This document shows positions 45,216 to 54,250 of a stretch of 64,000 nt of DNA, in pieces. Both the position numbers and the translations under genes were made by a program. The first letter of the stretch is position 1; every line of letters begins with the position of its first letter. The DNA comes from CAWAQA01 sp963784065 (GTDB taxonomy: Bacteria > Acidobacteriota > Vicinamibacteria > Vicinamibacterales > UBA2999): positions 1,302,001 to 1,366,000 of the forward strand of contig CAWAQA010000003.1 of NCBI GenBank assembly GCA_963784065.1, written 5' to 3'. The notes beneath the pieces are model-generated. The model saw only the letters and a program-made list of their open reading frames with translations. It had not been told where the DNA came from and did not search any database.

Positions 45216-46717
45216 CTAATTCGAGGTATTCGTCGCCGGGAAGTTTGCCACCCGGCGCGCTGCTCCGGTCAGCTCGACAATGTGCAACCCGGTGTTGGCC
45301 CGGTCGCCGATGTAGACGAAGCCGCGGTCGTCCACCTCGACGTTGTTCGACTGGATCGCCACCTTGCACTTCTCGGGCGCGGACTCCAGGCAGCGCTTCT
45401 CGGTATTCGCGGTGACCGCCGGGATGTAGTGGCCGATCTCCTTCAGGTTGAGCGGATCGCGGATGTCGAGGGCCCGCACGCCGGCGTTGAAGAAGGTCAC
45501 GAACAGCACCCGCCCGTAGTAGATCGGCGTCGGGAACTCCTGCGTCGAGTGCGCGCCGAACCGGCCGCCGCGATCGCAGAAGTTGCCGCTCGCCTCCGGC
45601 ACGGTCCACGTGCGTCGCGCCGATCGGCCGCGTCTCGTAGGTGATGTCGAGCATCCGCACCATCTGGCGCGGCTCCTCGCACTCGGTCTCCAGCGACTCG
45701 CTGACGACCGCGATGAAGTCGCGATGCATCTGGGGCGTCCCGAGCGGCGTGGCGTCGCCGTGCTCGTGACCAGCGCCGGGGACCGGCGCATTCTTCGGCA
45801 GGCGCTGCTTCGCGAATTCAGGGAGTGTCATCCCGAGCAGCGGCAGCGCCGTGTGGGCGCCGGCATCCGGTGGGAGGTCGACGCGCGCGATCTGCGGATA
45901 GACGAGGTTCTCGTCGGTCGGCTCCTTCGGGCCATTCAGGAGCTTTTCCCGATCGACGATCTGCACCACGCCGGCACGCGCGGTGCCGTAGGCAAAGTAA
46001 CACGCGATTGCCCTTCGGGCCGAGCGAGATCGGGCCGTGGAGCTCGGTCGGCACCGGCATCATCGTGTGGCCCGGCTGCTGGCCGGGGAGGCCGAAGTCG
46101 CGGATGAAGACCGGCTTCTCAGGATTGCTGAGATCGTAGATCTTCGTCATCCGGCGCGTGCGCCAGTCCTTCGGGCCCGAGACAACGTAGGCAATCCCGG
46201 TCTCGCACTCCCACTCGCTCTTGTGCGTGTTGCGCAGCCCCTCGAGCAGCGTAAGGACCTTGGCCGGCTTGGCCGGATCGGTGACGTCCCAGATCTCATG
46301 GCCGGAGTTGCCGTACGAACGCAGGAGGTAGACCTTGTCGTCGGGCGCGTTCGGCAGATCGCGGCCGTCGCAGACGCGCGACATCTGCGCGCCGCCCTGC
46401 TCGCCGGCGCCTTTCTCTCCCGGAATATGGGCCAGGTAGCGCGGGCTGCGCGGGTTGGTCACGTCGACGATCGACGTGCCGTTGTTTTCCATCCGCCCGG
46501 TCAGCGAGTTCATCTGTTCCCCGCCATGATGGCCGAGGTAGGCGATGTAGCGGGCGCCCTGGCGATGGATGGTGGGCTGATAAACGGAGCGCGCCTGCAG
46601 ATCGTGGTAGCCCACGAGCTGCATGTCCTTCTTCTCTTCCTTGCCGGCTTGCTGTGCGCCGGCCGTCGCGCCGGCCGCGAGAGCCAGTGCCGCGATCGCG
46701 AAGTACGGATGTCGCAT
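45216..46717 (-). CDS. Exported LVIVD-repeat (beta-propeller-like) protein
   Basis: About 500 residues. A signal peptide (YFAIAALALAAGATAG) is followed by repeated blade-like segments of the form I-V-D-V-T-N-P: GTSIVDVTNPRSPRYLAHI, EIWDVTDPAKPAKVL, KIYDLSNPEKPVFIRDFG, ALDIRDPLNLKEIGHY, and the final GLHIVELTG. These are LVIVD-type repeats, seen in surface and secreted proteins of unknown function. Breaks lie near 46005 and 45605. ATG 46717 has GAGG at suitable spacing; ATG 46723 is too close to it. Confidence 0.75.
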
Positions 46718-46744
46718 ATGCATCCTCGTCGGGGCGCGGGGGAC

Positions 46745-47015
46745 GGAGTGCGCGCAGAAAGGATACAACGCAGAGAGCGCTGAGGGGCAGAGATCGCAGA
46801 GGACCACGACCGTTACGGTCGGCCGCGGGCCACCGCGGACGACAAGCCCGGGGTCAACAAACCGGAAACACGTCATGCCGGTTTGTTGACCCGAGCTTGT
46901 CGTCACGCGCAGCCGCCGAAGGCGGCCCGTCGAACGACCGTCCGTCCTCCGCGACCTCCGCTCCTTTGCGTCCTCTGCGATGTATGCCCTCCGCGTCCTC
47001 CGCTCCCTCCGCGTC
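46745..47015. repeat. Long inverted pair of purine-rich repeats enclosing a 27-bp hairpin
   Basis: The outer arms are AACGCAGAGAGCGCTGAGG...AGATCGCAGAGG on the left and CCTCCGCTCCTTTGCGTCCTCTGCG...on the right, about 190 bp apart. Inside, at 46839-46905, GACGACAAGCCCGGGGTCAA(...) pairs with its reverse complement across a loop of about 12 bp with a single mismatch. It lies between the LVIVD start and the second TonB receptor stop. Confidence 0.8.
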
Positions 47016-47024
47016 CCGAGAAAA

Positions 47025-49901
47025 TCAGAACATCAACCTGAATCCGAGCTGCAGCGAGCGCGGCGCGTAGGCGAGGTTCGTGCTCGCGTTCGCCAGGCCG
47101 TAGCGCGGGCTGCTTTGATCGGTCACATACGATCCGAAGTTGGCGCGGTTGAACGCGTTGAACACCTCGAAGATGCCGTCCACCGACACGCGGCCGCCGA
47201 GCGGCACGCGCTGCTGGAACCGCATGTCGACGCGGTGAATCTGATCGCCGACGAAGCTGTTGCGCTCGACGATGGAGCCGTTGGCGCACAACCGCTGGGT
47301 GCCTCCGAACCCGATGCCGCGACGGTCGCCGCCGCAGATCGTGTCCAGCCGCTCGCCGGATCCGAAGAAGTAGAGGCCGCTCACCTGGAAGCCGCCGCCC
47401 ACCTGCCAGATGCCGTTGAACACCGCGCGGTGACGCTGATCGGTGACGGCAAGCCCGTACTCGTTGCCGAGATCGGGCGCCACCGGGAACGGGACGAGCG
47501 AGTGCGCGCTCATCGGCTGCGCCGGCTCGTCGTTGGAGATCGTCGACAGCGTGTAGTTCGCCGCGGCCTGCCACCGGTTGCTGAAGCGCTTCGTGATGGC
47601 GGTCGTCACGCCGTTGTAGTCGGAACGGCCGGTGAACCCGTAGTAGCCGACCGTGCCGAAGTTCGGATACGGCCGCGCCGCGCGGTTCGAGAACGGGATG
47701 TTGATCCCGGTCGCCTCGACGTAGGTCAGGTTCGCGTTGTCGTAGAGCACCTTCTCGTCGCGGCCGCGGTTGTGCACGTAATCCACTTCCAGCGACATGT
47801 TGCTGCCAAGTTGACGCTGCACGCCGCCCGAGAACTGCCAGCTGTTGGAGAGCGCCGCGAGATCTGCCGGCGGCGCCAGCTCCTCGAACGCGCGGAACAG
47901 GCATCCGGCCACCGGGTTGACGTCGCACATCCGCGGCGAGCGCCTGCTGATAGGTCGGCGCCGGCCCGTTGAACGGGTTCGTCGCAAAGTCGGGCCGCCC
48001 GTCGTTGTCGACCTGGAGGAAGAGGGTCGTATTCGAGCGCGTCGAGTGCGTCCAGGCGGACGCGATGATGTCGGAGAAGTAGAGGCCGCCGCCGCCGCGC
48101 AGGACGGTCCGGTCGTTCAACTGGTACGCGACGCCGAGGCGCGGCTGGATGTTGTTCGCGTCCTGCGGACGCCCGCCCACCATCCAGGGGAGGAACTCGA
48201 CCTGCTGGTTGAACGCGTCCCAGATGAGGTCGTAGCGCAGACCCAGGTTCAGCGTCATCTTCTCGGTCACCTTCCAGTCGTCCTGCACCCACCCGGCGTA
48301 CTTCGGCTGGTTGAAGGAGACGGGGAACGAGTCCGAGATGCCGACGGTATAGCGGACGATGAGCGGCGAAATCGCGTTGAGGTTCCACGTGTCCACGTTG
48401 AACGGATCGGGGAACAGCGCCTCGATGTTGGCCGGGACGGGCCGCCGCGGGCGTCGATGCGCCCCATGCAGCTCGTGCAGTTCGCCGAGATCTTCTTGTC
48501 CCAGATGAACTCGAAGCCGGCCTTCACGTCATGCCGGCCTTTCAGGTCGTACGAGGTGGTGAAGTCGTCCCGGAGGTTGTACGCATCCTGGAACCAGTAG
48601 CGCGGCCAGTTGTTGTTGCCGGTGATGTTGAAGCCGGTGAACTGGATGCGCGGGTGGCCGTTGGTGATCCCGCGCTCCCGCAGCGGGTGGTTCGACCAGG
48701 TGGTCAGGTTGCGCTCCTCGAAACCATAGCCGGCGTAGCCGACCTTGATCTCGTTGACGGCGCGATTGCTCAACACCGACGTGAACACGGTCTGCAGGTT
48801 GGTCGTGTCGTTGGTCGTCGCACCCGAGCCGGCCGGATGGTCGCTGCCGAGCTGCATGAACGGCGCCTCGAACGTGGTCAGGCTGCCCTTCACCATGAGG
48901 CGGTTCGCCGGCGAGAGCTGGTAGTCGAGGCGCGCGGCGCTGAGATTGGTCACCGTCTTGCCGGTGAGCTCGACGTTGAACGTGGGCCACGCCGTGTTCG
49001 CGATCGTCGTCTGCGGCAGCCGGTCGTACTCGTAGTTCACGAAGAAGTGGAGCTTGTCGCGCAGGACGGGCCCGCCGAACGACGTGCTGAACTGCTGGTT
49101 CGTCAGCGGGCACCTTGCGGCCCGAGGACCGGGTCGTCGGCGCCCCACTCCGAGTCGCGGAAGTAGCCGGCGAAGCTGCCGTTGTAGTTGTTGGTCCCCG
49201 ACTTGGTGATGGCGTTCACCTGCACGCCCGACGAGCGGCCCTGGGTCGCGTCGAACCGGTTGGAGATGAACTGGAACTCCGCGATGGCGTCGCGGGCGAA
49301 CCGCGGCTGGCCGCCGGGACCCAGATTGCTGGTGACCTGCTGGCCGTCCATGTTCAGCTGGAACTCGCGGACGTCGCCGCGGTCCTGCACCGGCACGGTG
49401 CCCATCGCCGTCGTCCGGTTACCGGGTGCGATCAGCGCGAGCGACGTCCAGTCGCGGCCCTGGACGGGAAGCTCCGACATCTGCTGCGAGTCGATGTTGG
49501 CGCCAATGGTGGAGTTGCTGACATTGAGCAGCGGCGCTTCGGCGGTCACGGTGATCGTTTCCTGCACCGTGGACGGTGACATCTGCATGGACACCGTGGC
49601 GGTCTGACCGACAAGCAGTTGAATGCCGGTGCGGGAAATGGTTGTAAAGCCCTGGAGCTCCGCGATGATCTGGTAGGCGCCGATGCGAGCGGGAATGCGC
49701 CAGACGCCGCCTTCGTCGGTGGCGGTAGCTGAATCGATTCCCCGTCGCTTCGTGGACGGCCGTCACGGTCACGCCGGGCAGCACGCCGCCCGTCGAATCG
49801 GTGACCGTGCCGGTGAGGGTGGCTTCCTGTGCGTACGCAGAGATTGGCAACGCCAGCAATGCGAGGACTACAACGACCCGCGTGACCGTTCCCAAAGTCA
49901 T
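47025..49901 (-). CDS. TonB-dependent receptor with carboxypeptidase-regulatory-like N-terminal domain (copy 2)
   Basis: About 955 residues, same architecture as the copy at 35244. It has a signal peptide (VVVVLALLALPISAYAQ), then LTGTVTDSTGGVLPGVTVTA, the plug (SELPVQGRDWTSLALIAPG, FDATQGRSSGVQVNAI), and a barrel with NYEYDRLPQT, WVQDDWKVTEKMTLNLGLRYD and terminal SLQLGFRLMF. Breaks lie near 49735, 49110, 48440 and 47940. The start follows AAGGAGGGG. The barrels of the two receptors diverge, especially in putative loops, so they probably bind different ligands. Confidence 0.83.
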
Positions 49902-50059
49902 GGGCCCCTCCTTGAGGGAGTTGTGGGGTGGTGTGCCGTGATTCGCAATTCGGGTTGATTCGTCGTGAACCACGAATTGGGGTCGGTTTATAAAGCGGCC
50001 GGGTCTGGTATGTCAATGGGAGGATGGTGGTGGCGGGTCGGCAAGGGGGAGGAGCGCTG

Positions 50060-50292
50060 CCGCAGCGTCGGCTGTAGCCGGCCGATCGACTTGCCAGACC
50101 GTGCCGGGGCCGGCCCCTAGACGGCAACTGTCTTCGGTGCTCGACAGTGGCGTGGTCCGAACACCCGAGACAGAAGACGGCAGACTGAAGACCGCATGCC
50201 CGCGTGCTGATTTTGGGTGTAGAGTAGGCGGCGTTGGTGTGGCTTCCGGCTCCAGCCGGAAGGTTCTTCCGCCTGGCGGCGGAAGCCGCATC
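50060..50292. repeat. Family B and family A palindromes upstream of the cytochrome gene
   Basis: Degenerate family B units (GTCGGCTGTAGCCGGCCGAT and GGGGCCGGCCCC) lie at 50065-50120. Two family A units (GTGGCTTCCGGCTCCAGCCG and TTCCGCCTGGCGGCGGAAGC) lie at 50238-50290. The last ends about 45 bp before the cytochrome start, so it could affect its expression. Confidence 0.68.
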
Positions 50293-50335
50293 GTGTAGGC
50301 GTCCTGGTCCGGCGCATACAAGGAGGCATATCGCC

Positions 50336-51373
50336 ATGAGTTCTCTCCTCGTCGCGCTCTTCGTGTTCTGTCTCGTGTCGCTTCCGATCTTTGCGGGAAG
50401 CGCGGCAGCCCAGGGTGGAAATGCCCAGGCTGGCAAGGCCCTGTGGGATGGCGCCGCCACCCAGTGCAAGAATTGTCACGGCGGCAAGGGTGAGGGCGCC
50501 TTCGGTCCCGATCTCGCGGGACGCAAGCTGACGGTGGCGCAGTTCAGGCAGGCGGTGCGCAAGCCGTGGGGCATCATGCCCGCCTATATCGAGTCGCAGA
50601 TCAGCGACAGCGAGATGGCTGACATGGTCGCCTACTTCGACAGCCTGCCCGCGGCGCCGCAGCCGGGTCCGTGGCGATTCGAGGTGCCGGCCAACGCTCC
50701 GCGCGGGCAGCAGGTGCTGCTGGCCTCGATCGGGTGCGGCCAGTGTCACGGCCCGACGTTCAACGGGCCGCGCCAGGATGCCGGCATGGTCGGCGCGGAC
50801 TTCGAGTGGTTCAAGGGCGAGGTGTACAACCACACCACCGCGCACCCGCAGCAGATCAAGGTCCTGGAGGAAATGCCGCCGGTCCGGATCCGCATGGGGA
50901 ACTATTCCCCGACGCGCGTGCCGGAGGCGACGTTGATGGAAATCTGGAACTTCGCGAAAGACCTGGGATTCCGCGCCCACGTCGGCGGACAGGTCAGCGC
51001 GGGCGTCGCAGGTCCCAACGGCGTCACCTACACGCTCGACGTCGAAAACGGCGGCCTGAAAGGCAAGGGCCTCACCGCTGAAGACGTGACGATCAGCCTC
51101 GTCGTCCCCGCGGGCGTGAATGTCGTGAGCACGACTGGCGCCGGCTACCAGGGCGTAAAACAGGACGCGGAGCTGAAGGGGAACGTCGCCGTGTGGCGCC
51201 TCCCGCGCATCGCGCCGAAGGAACACCAAACGTATTCGATCACGCTCTCGCGCGCCGCGACCGCTACCGACAACGTCCGCGGCAACATCAAGTGGGCCAA
51301 GCCTACGGTGAAGACGGGCCCGACCGACGTGGCGAACATCGCCCCGGCCCCGGTTCAGCCGCAGACGAACTAG
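50336..51373 (+). CDS. Exported diheme-type c-type cytochrome with C-terminal beta domain
   Basis: An intact 345-residue protein. A signal peptide (LLVALFVFCLVSLPIFAGSAAAQ) is followed by a class I cytochrome domain with heme site CKNCH and distal-ligand region WGIMPAY. A second heme site CGQCH lies near residue 140. The last 120 residues are an all-beta domain (VTYTLDVENGGLKG, ISLVVPAGVNV) without a heme motif. AAGGAGG precedes the ATG. A terminator follows. Probably a periplasmic electron carrier; its partner may be the propeller protein downstream. Confidence 0.85.
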   Translation: MSSLLVALFVFCLVSLPIFAGSAAAQGGNAQAGKALWDGAATQCKNCHGGKGEGAFGPDLAGRKLTVAQFRQAVRKPWGIMPAYIESQISDSEMADMVAYFDSLPAAPQPGPWRFEVPANAPRGQQVLLASIGCGQCHGPTFNGPRQDAGMVGADFEWFKGEVYNHTTAHPQQIKVLEEMPPVRIRMGNYSPTRVPEATLMEIWNFAKDLGFRAHVGGQVSAGVAGPNGVTYTLDVENGGLKGKGLTAEDVTISLVVPAGVNVVSTTGAGYQGVKQDAELKGNVAVWRLPRIAPKEHQTYSITLSRAATATDNVRGNIKWAKPTVKTGPTDVANIAPAPVQPQTN

Positions 51374-51396
51374 CTGGCAGCAGGCAGTAGGCAGTA

Positions 51397-51426
51397 GGGC
51401 CGACCTTCAGGTCGGCCCTTTTTTTT
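51397..51426 (+). terminator. Intrinsic terminator after the cytochrome gene
   Basis: GGGCCGACC, loop TTCA, GGTCGGCCC, then a run of eight T. The stem is a family B-type palindrome, and the hairpin plus T-run is a textbook rho-independent terminator. Family E arms flank it (GCTGGCAGCAGGCAGTAGGC and CCCGCTGCCTGCTGCCGC). Confidence 0.9.
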
Positions 51427-51449
51427 GCCCGCTGCCTGCTGCCGCAGTG

Positions 51450-51660
51450 CGGCCGGCTAAGCTCCGGCTAAGCCGGCCCCTACGCGTCCCCGCCAGCCGG
51501 CGCACGGAGGGGCCGGCTTATCCGCCCGTTCGCTGTTCAACCACGGTACGTAGGGGCCGGCTTCACCGGCCCATTGGGGTCCCGCCCGTGCGTAGGGGCC
51601 GGCTTCAGCCGGCCCACTGGGACCCGCCGTACGTAGGGGCCGGCTTCAGCCGGCCCGGTG
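51450..51660. repeat. Array of five family B palindromes
   Basis: Units begin near 51453, 51508, 51549, 51591 and 51632; the last three are spaced 42 and 41 bp apart. The unit is GTAGGGGCCGGCTTCAGCCG(...). Intervening sequences are themselves similar (CCCATTGGGGTCCCGCC and CCCACTGGGACCCGCC), so this is a duplicated hairpin array, not CRISPR. It lies just upstream of the NHL protein gene. Confidence 0.8.
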
Positions 51661-51701
51661 GCGTGCTAGCATCTGACCGCTCAGTTTTCGCGGAGGATCT
51701 C

Positions 51702-52989
51702 ATGCGTGGACGCACCTCGCTGTTCGTCACCGGCCTTGCAGGTTTGGCCACCGTTTACCTGATCGGCAATCCCTTCACATCAGCGCAGCAGCGGTCGGGG
51801 ACCGAGCCGCGATTCGCCGCCGTTGCCGGAGAGAAAGGCGGGCAGGACATCTTCGGCCCGTACGACGTGCAGGCCGACTGGCCCAAGGACCTGACGACGC
51901 TGCCCGGTCACGAGGGGTGGACGTTCGGCGCCGGTCAGAGTGTGTTTGCCGAGAGCCCCAACCGTGTCTTCGTGCTCCAGCGCGGCGAGCTGCCGAACCT
52001 GAAGCGGCCGCAGACGACGAAGATTGCGCCCAGCATCGAGTTCCCGATCGGGCGCCTGCCGTGGCGCGACGCGACCTCCGCGAGCCTGCCCGGCAACGGC
52101 GGCACCGGTCAGCTCGCCGAAGACGGCATCAAGGTCTGGGAAGCGCGCAACAAGATGGGCGTGGACGCGCGCTGGGAGCACACCGTCCTGATCTTCGACG
52201 GCGCCGGCACGCTCATCGACTCGTGGAACCAGTGGGATTCGATGATGCAGCGGCCGCACTACGTCGCGATCAGCCCGTACGATCCGCAGAAGCACGTGTG
52301 GATCGTGGACGACCACAAGCACGTGATCCACAAGTTCACCAACGACGGCAAGACGAAGGTGCAGACGATCGGCACCTACGGCGTGCCCGGCGACGACGGC
52401 ACGCACTTCAACCGTCCCACGTTCATGGACTGGTTCCCGGATGGCAGCTTCGTCGTCGCCGACGGCTACAACGGGACGCGGGTGGCGAAGTTCGACAAGG
52501 ACGGGAAGTTCCTCATGCAGTGGGGCCAGCGCGGCGAGAACGGCAAGGAGACGCGGCCCGCCTACTGGAACAACGTGCACGGCATCGCCGTGGATCCGAA
52601 GACGCGGCAGGTGTTCGTCAACGATCGCGGCAACCGCCGCGTGCAGGTGTTCGACGAAAACGGGAAGTATCTCCGCGAGTGGTCGTTCGGCGAGGCGCCG
52701 GCCGACATTCACCTCTTCAGCATTTACAGCGACGGATACCTCTGGGCCGCCGACCGCGGCACCAACAAGATCCTGAAGTACGACCTCAACGGCAACTTCC
52801 AGGTACTCGTGGGGCACGTGGGGCGACTTCCCCGGCGGCTTCTGGGGCGTGCACGGGATGAGCGTGGACCAGGAGGGCAACTTCTACGTCGCCGAGGTGG
52901 ACAACGGCGGCGCCCAGAAGTTCCGCCCGCGCCGCGGCGCCCGGGAAGACTTCATGGTCGGCAAGCCAATCAGGGTTGCCTGGAAATAG
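51702..52989 (+). CDS. Exported NHL-type six-bladed beta-propeller protein
   Basis: About 428 residues. The N-terminus (SLFVTGLAGLATVYLIGN) is a signal peptide or anchor. Blades follow with repeating phrases: ISPYDPQKHVWIVDDHKHVIHKFTNDGK, DGSFVVADGYNGTRVAKFDKDGKF, VDPKTRQVFVNDRGNRRVQVFDENGKY and DGYLWAADRGTNKILKYDLNG. One extra base near 52815 breaks the frame; the true ending is DFMVGKPIRVAWK at 52989. Without that correction the frame runs on through repeats into the next gene. GGAGG precedes the ATG. Function is unknown. Confidence 0.8.
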
Positions 52990-53100
52990 CGGCAGCGGGC
53001 AGCAGGCAGCGGGCAGCGCAACCAGCTGATTTGGCTCCGGCTTCAGCCGGAAGGACGCGAACTGCCAACTGCCAGCTGCCAGCTGCCAGCTGCCAGCTGA
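52988..53100. repeat. Family E inverted pair enclosing a family A palindrome
   Basis: GCGGCAGCGGGCAGCAGGCA on the left and GCCAGCTGCCAGCTGCCAGC on the right enclose GGCTCCGGCTTCAGCCGGAA. The block fills the gap between the propeller protein and the TRAP binding protein and contains no stop in the misframed reading. Confidence 0.8.
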
Positions 53101-53111
53101 AGAGAGCCGAC

Positions 53112-54122
53112 ATGCCGCCCCTCACACGCCGCTCATTCGTCGCCGGCGCAACCGTCGCGCCGGCCCTCGTCTTCGCCCGCACGCTTCGGGCGGCCGAGTT
53201 CAATCTGATCCAGTACCACAACCAGACCTCCGCGAGCTCGCTGCACATGCGGCTCGTCGAGATGTGGGCCGCCATCAGCAAGGAGACTGGCGGGCGCGTC
53301 GAGGCGCAGGTGTTTCCCGAGAACAACCGGATTGCGGGCAGCGATCCGGGCGCGCTGAAGATGCTGCTCGCGGGCGAGATTCATTTCTTCACCCTGATGG
53401 GCGGCATCCTCGGCACGGTCGTACCGGTCGCCGAAGTGCAGCAGGTGCCGTTCGCATTCAGGTCGGCCGCGCATGCGCACCAGGCGGTGGACGGGCCCCT
53501 CGGCGCCTACGTCCGCGACGAGATGGCGGCCAGGGGCATTCACGGCTTCGCGGTCGGCGCCTTCGACAACGGGATGCGGCAAATCACCGGAACGAAACGC
53601 CCCATCGTCGTGCCCGCCGACCTGGCCGGCATCAGGATGCGCGTGCCCGCCGGCGAGATGGTCGCCGACACGTTCAAGGCGTTCGGCGCCGAACCGACGA
53701 TCATCAACAGCGCCGGAATCTACGACGCGCTGAAGACCGGCAAGGTGGACGCGCAGGAGAACCCGCTCGCGCTCGTCGAGCTGTTCAGGCTTTACGAGGT
53801 CGTGAAGTTCGTCAGCATGACGAACCACATGTGGTCGGGGTTCAACCAGCTCGCGCACCTGCCCACCTGGCAGCGGCTGCCCGTGGATCTCAGGACGACG
53901 ATCGACCGCAACGTCACCAGGTTCGTCAGGCTCCAGCGGCAGGACCAGGAGCGCATGAACACCACCGTCCGCGCGGCGCAGGTGGAGCGCGGGCTCGTGT
54001 TCAACGACGTCGATCCGGCGGCCTTCCGGCGCCAGCTCTCGGGCTTCTACGCCAAGTGGAAGGGCACGCTCGGCACGAAGTGCTGGTCCCTGCTCGAGAC
54101 GTCGGCGGGGTCGCTGACCTGA
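53112..54122 (+). CDS. TRAP-type C4-dicarboxylate-like substrate-binding protein (orphan)
   Basis: An intact 336-residue DctP-family protein. The N-terminus LTRRSFVAGATVAPALVFA is a twin-arginine signal. Family blocks are FPENNRIAGSDPGALKMLLAGEIHF, VPADLAGIRMRVP (the conserved Arg that binds the carboxylate), and AEPTIINSAGIYDALKTGKVDAQENPL. No DctQ or DctM membrane genes are in the window. The binding protein may serve a transporter elsewhere or a sensing role. The carboxylate ligand is inferred from the family. Confidence 0.85.
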   Translation: MPPLTRRSFVAGATVAPALVFARTLRAAEFNLIQYHNQTSASSLHMRLVEMWAAISKETGGRVEAQVFPENNRIAGSDPGALKMLLAGEIHFFTLMGGILGTVVPVAEVQQVPFAFRSAAHAHQAVDGPLGAYVRDEMAARGIHGFAVGAFDNGMRQITGTKRPIVVPADLAGIRMRVPAGEMVADTFKAFGAEPTIINSAGIYDALKTGKVDAQENPLALVELFRLYEVVKFVSMTNHMWSGFNQLAHLPTWQRLPVDLRTTIDRNVTRFVRLQRQDQERMNTTVRAAQVERGLVFNDVDPAAFRRQLSGFYAKWKGTLGTKCWSLLETSAGSLT

Positions 54123-54250
54123 CAGGCGGACCTTCAGACCGCCTTCCGCGGAATCGGAGGTTGCTAGGCGATCCGGCAGCGGGAGTCAACCGCCCGGCAA
54201 ACGCCGTTCGTTTGAAATCGCACGGCCGGACGGGACATGATTGACTGCCT

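Noticed and set aside
51549..51660. Evenly spaced repeats resembling a small CRISPR array
   Set aside because: The spacers are similar to each other, the repeat is a family B palindrome found singly all over the window, and there are no cas genes.
51447..54122. A single open frame linking the NHL propeller and the TRAP binding protein into one giant protein
   Set aside because: The propeller's conserved C-terminus (EDFMVGKPIRVAWK) is in another frame after an insertion near 52815 and ends at 52989. The joining segment is only repeat sequence, and the binding protein has its own start and Tat signal.
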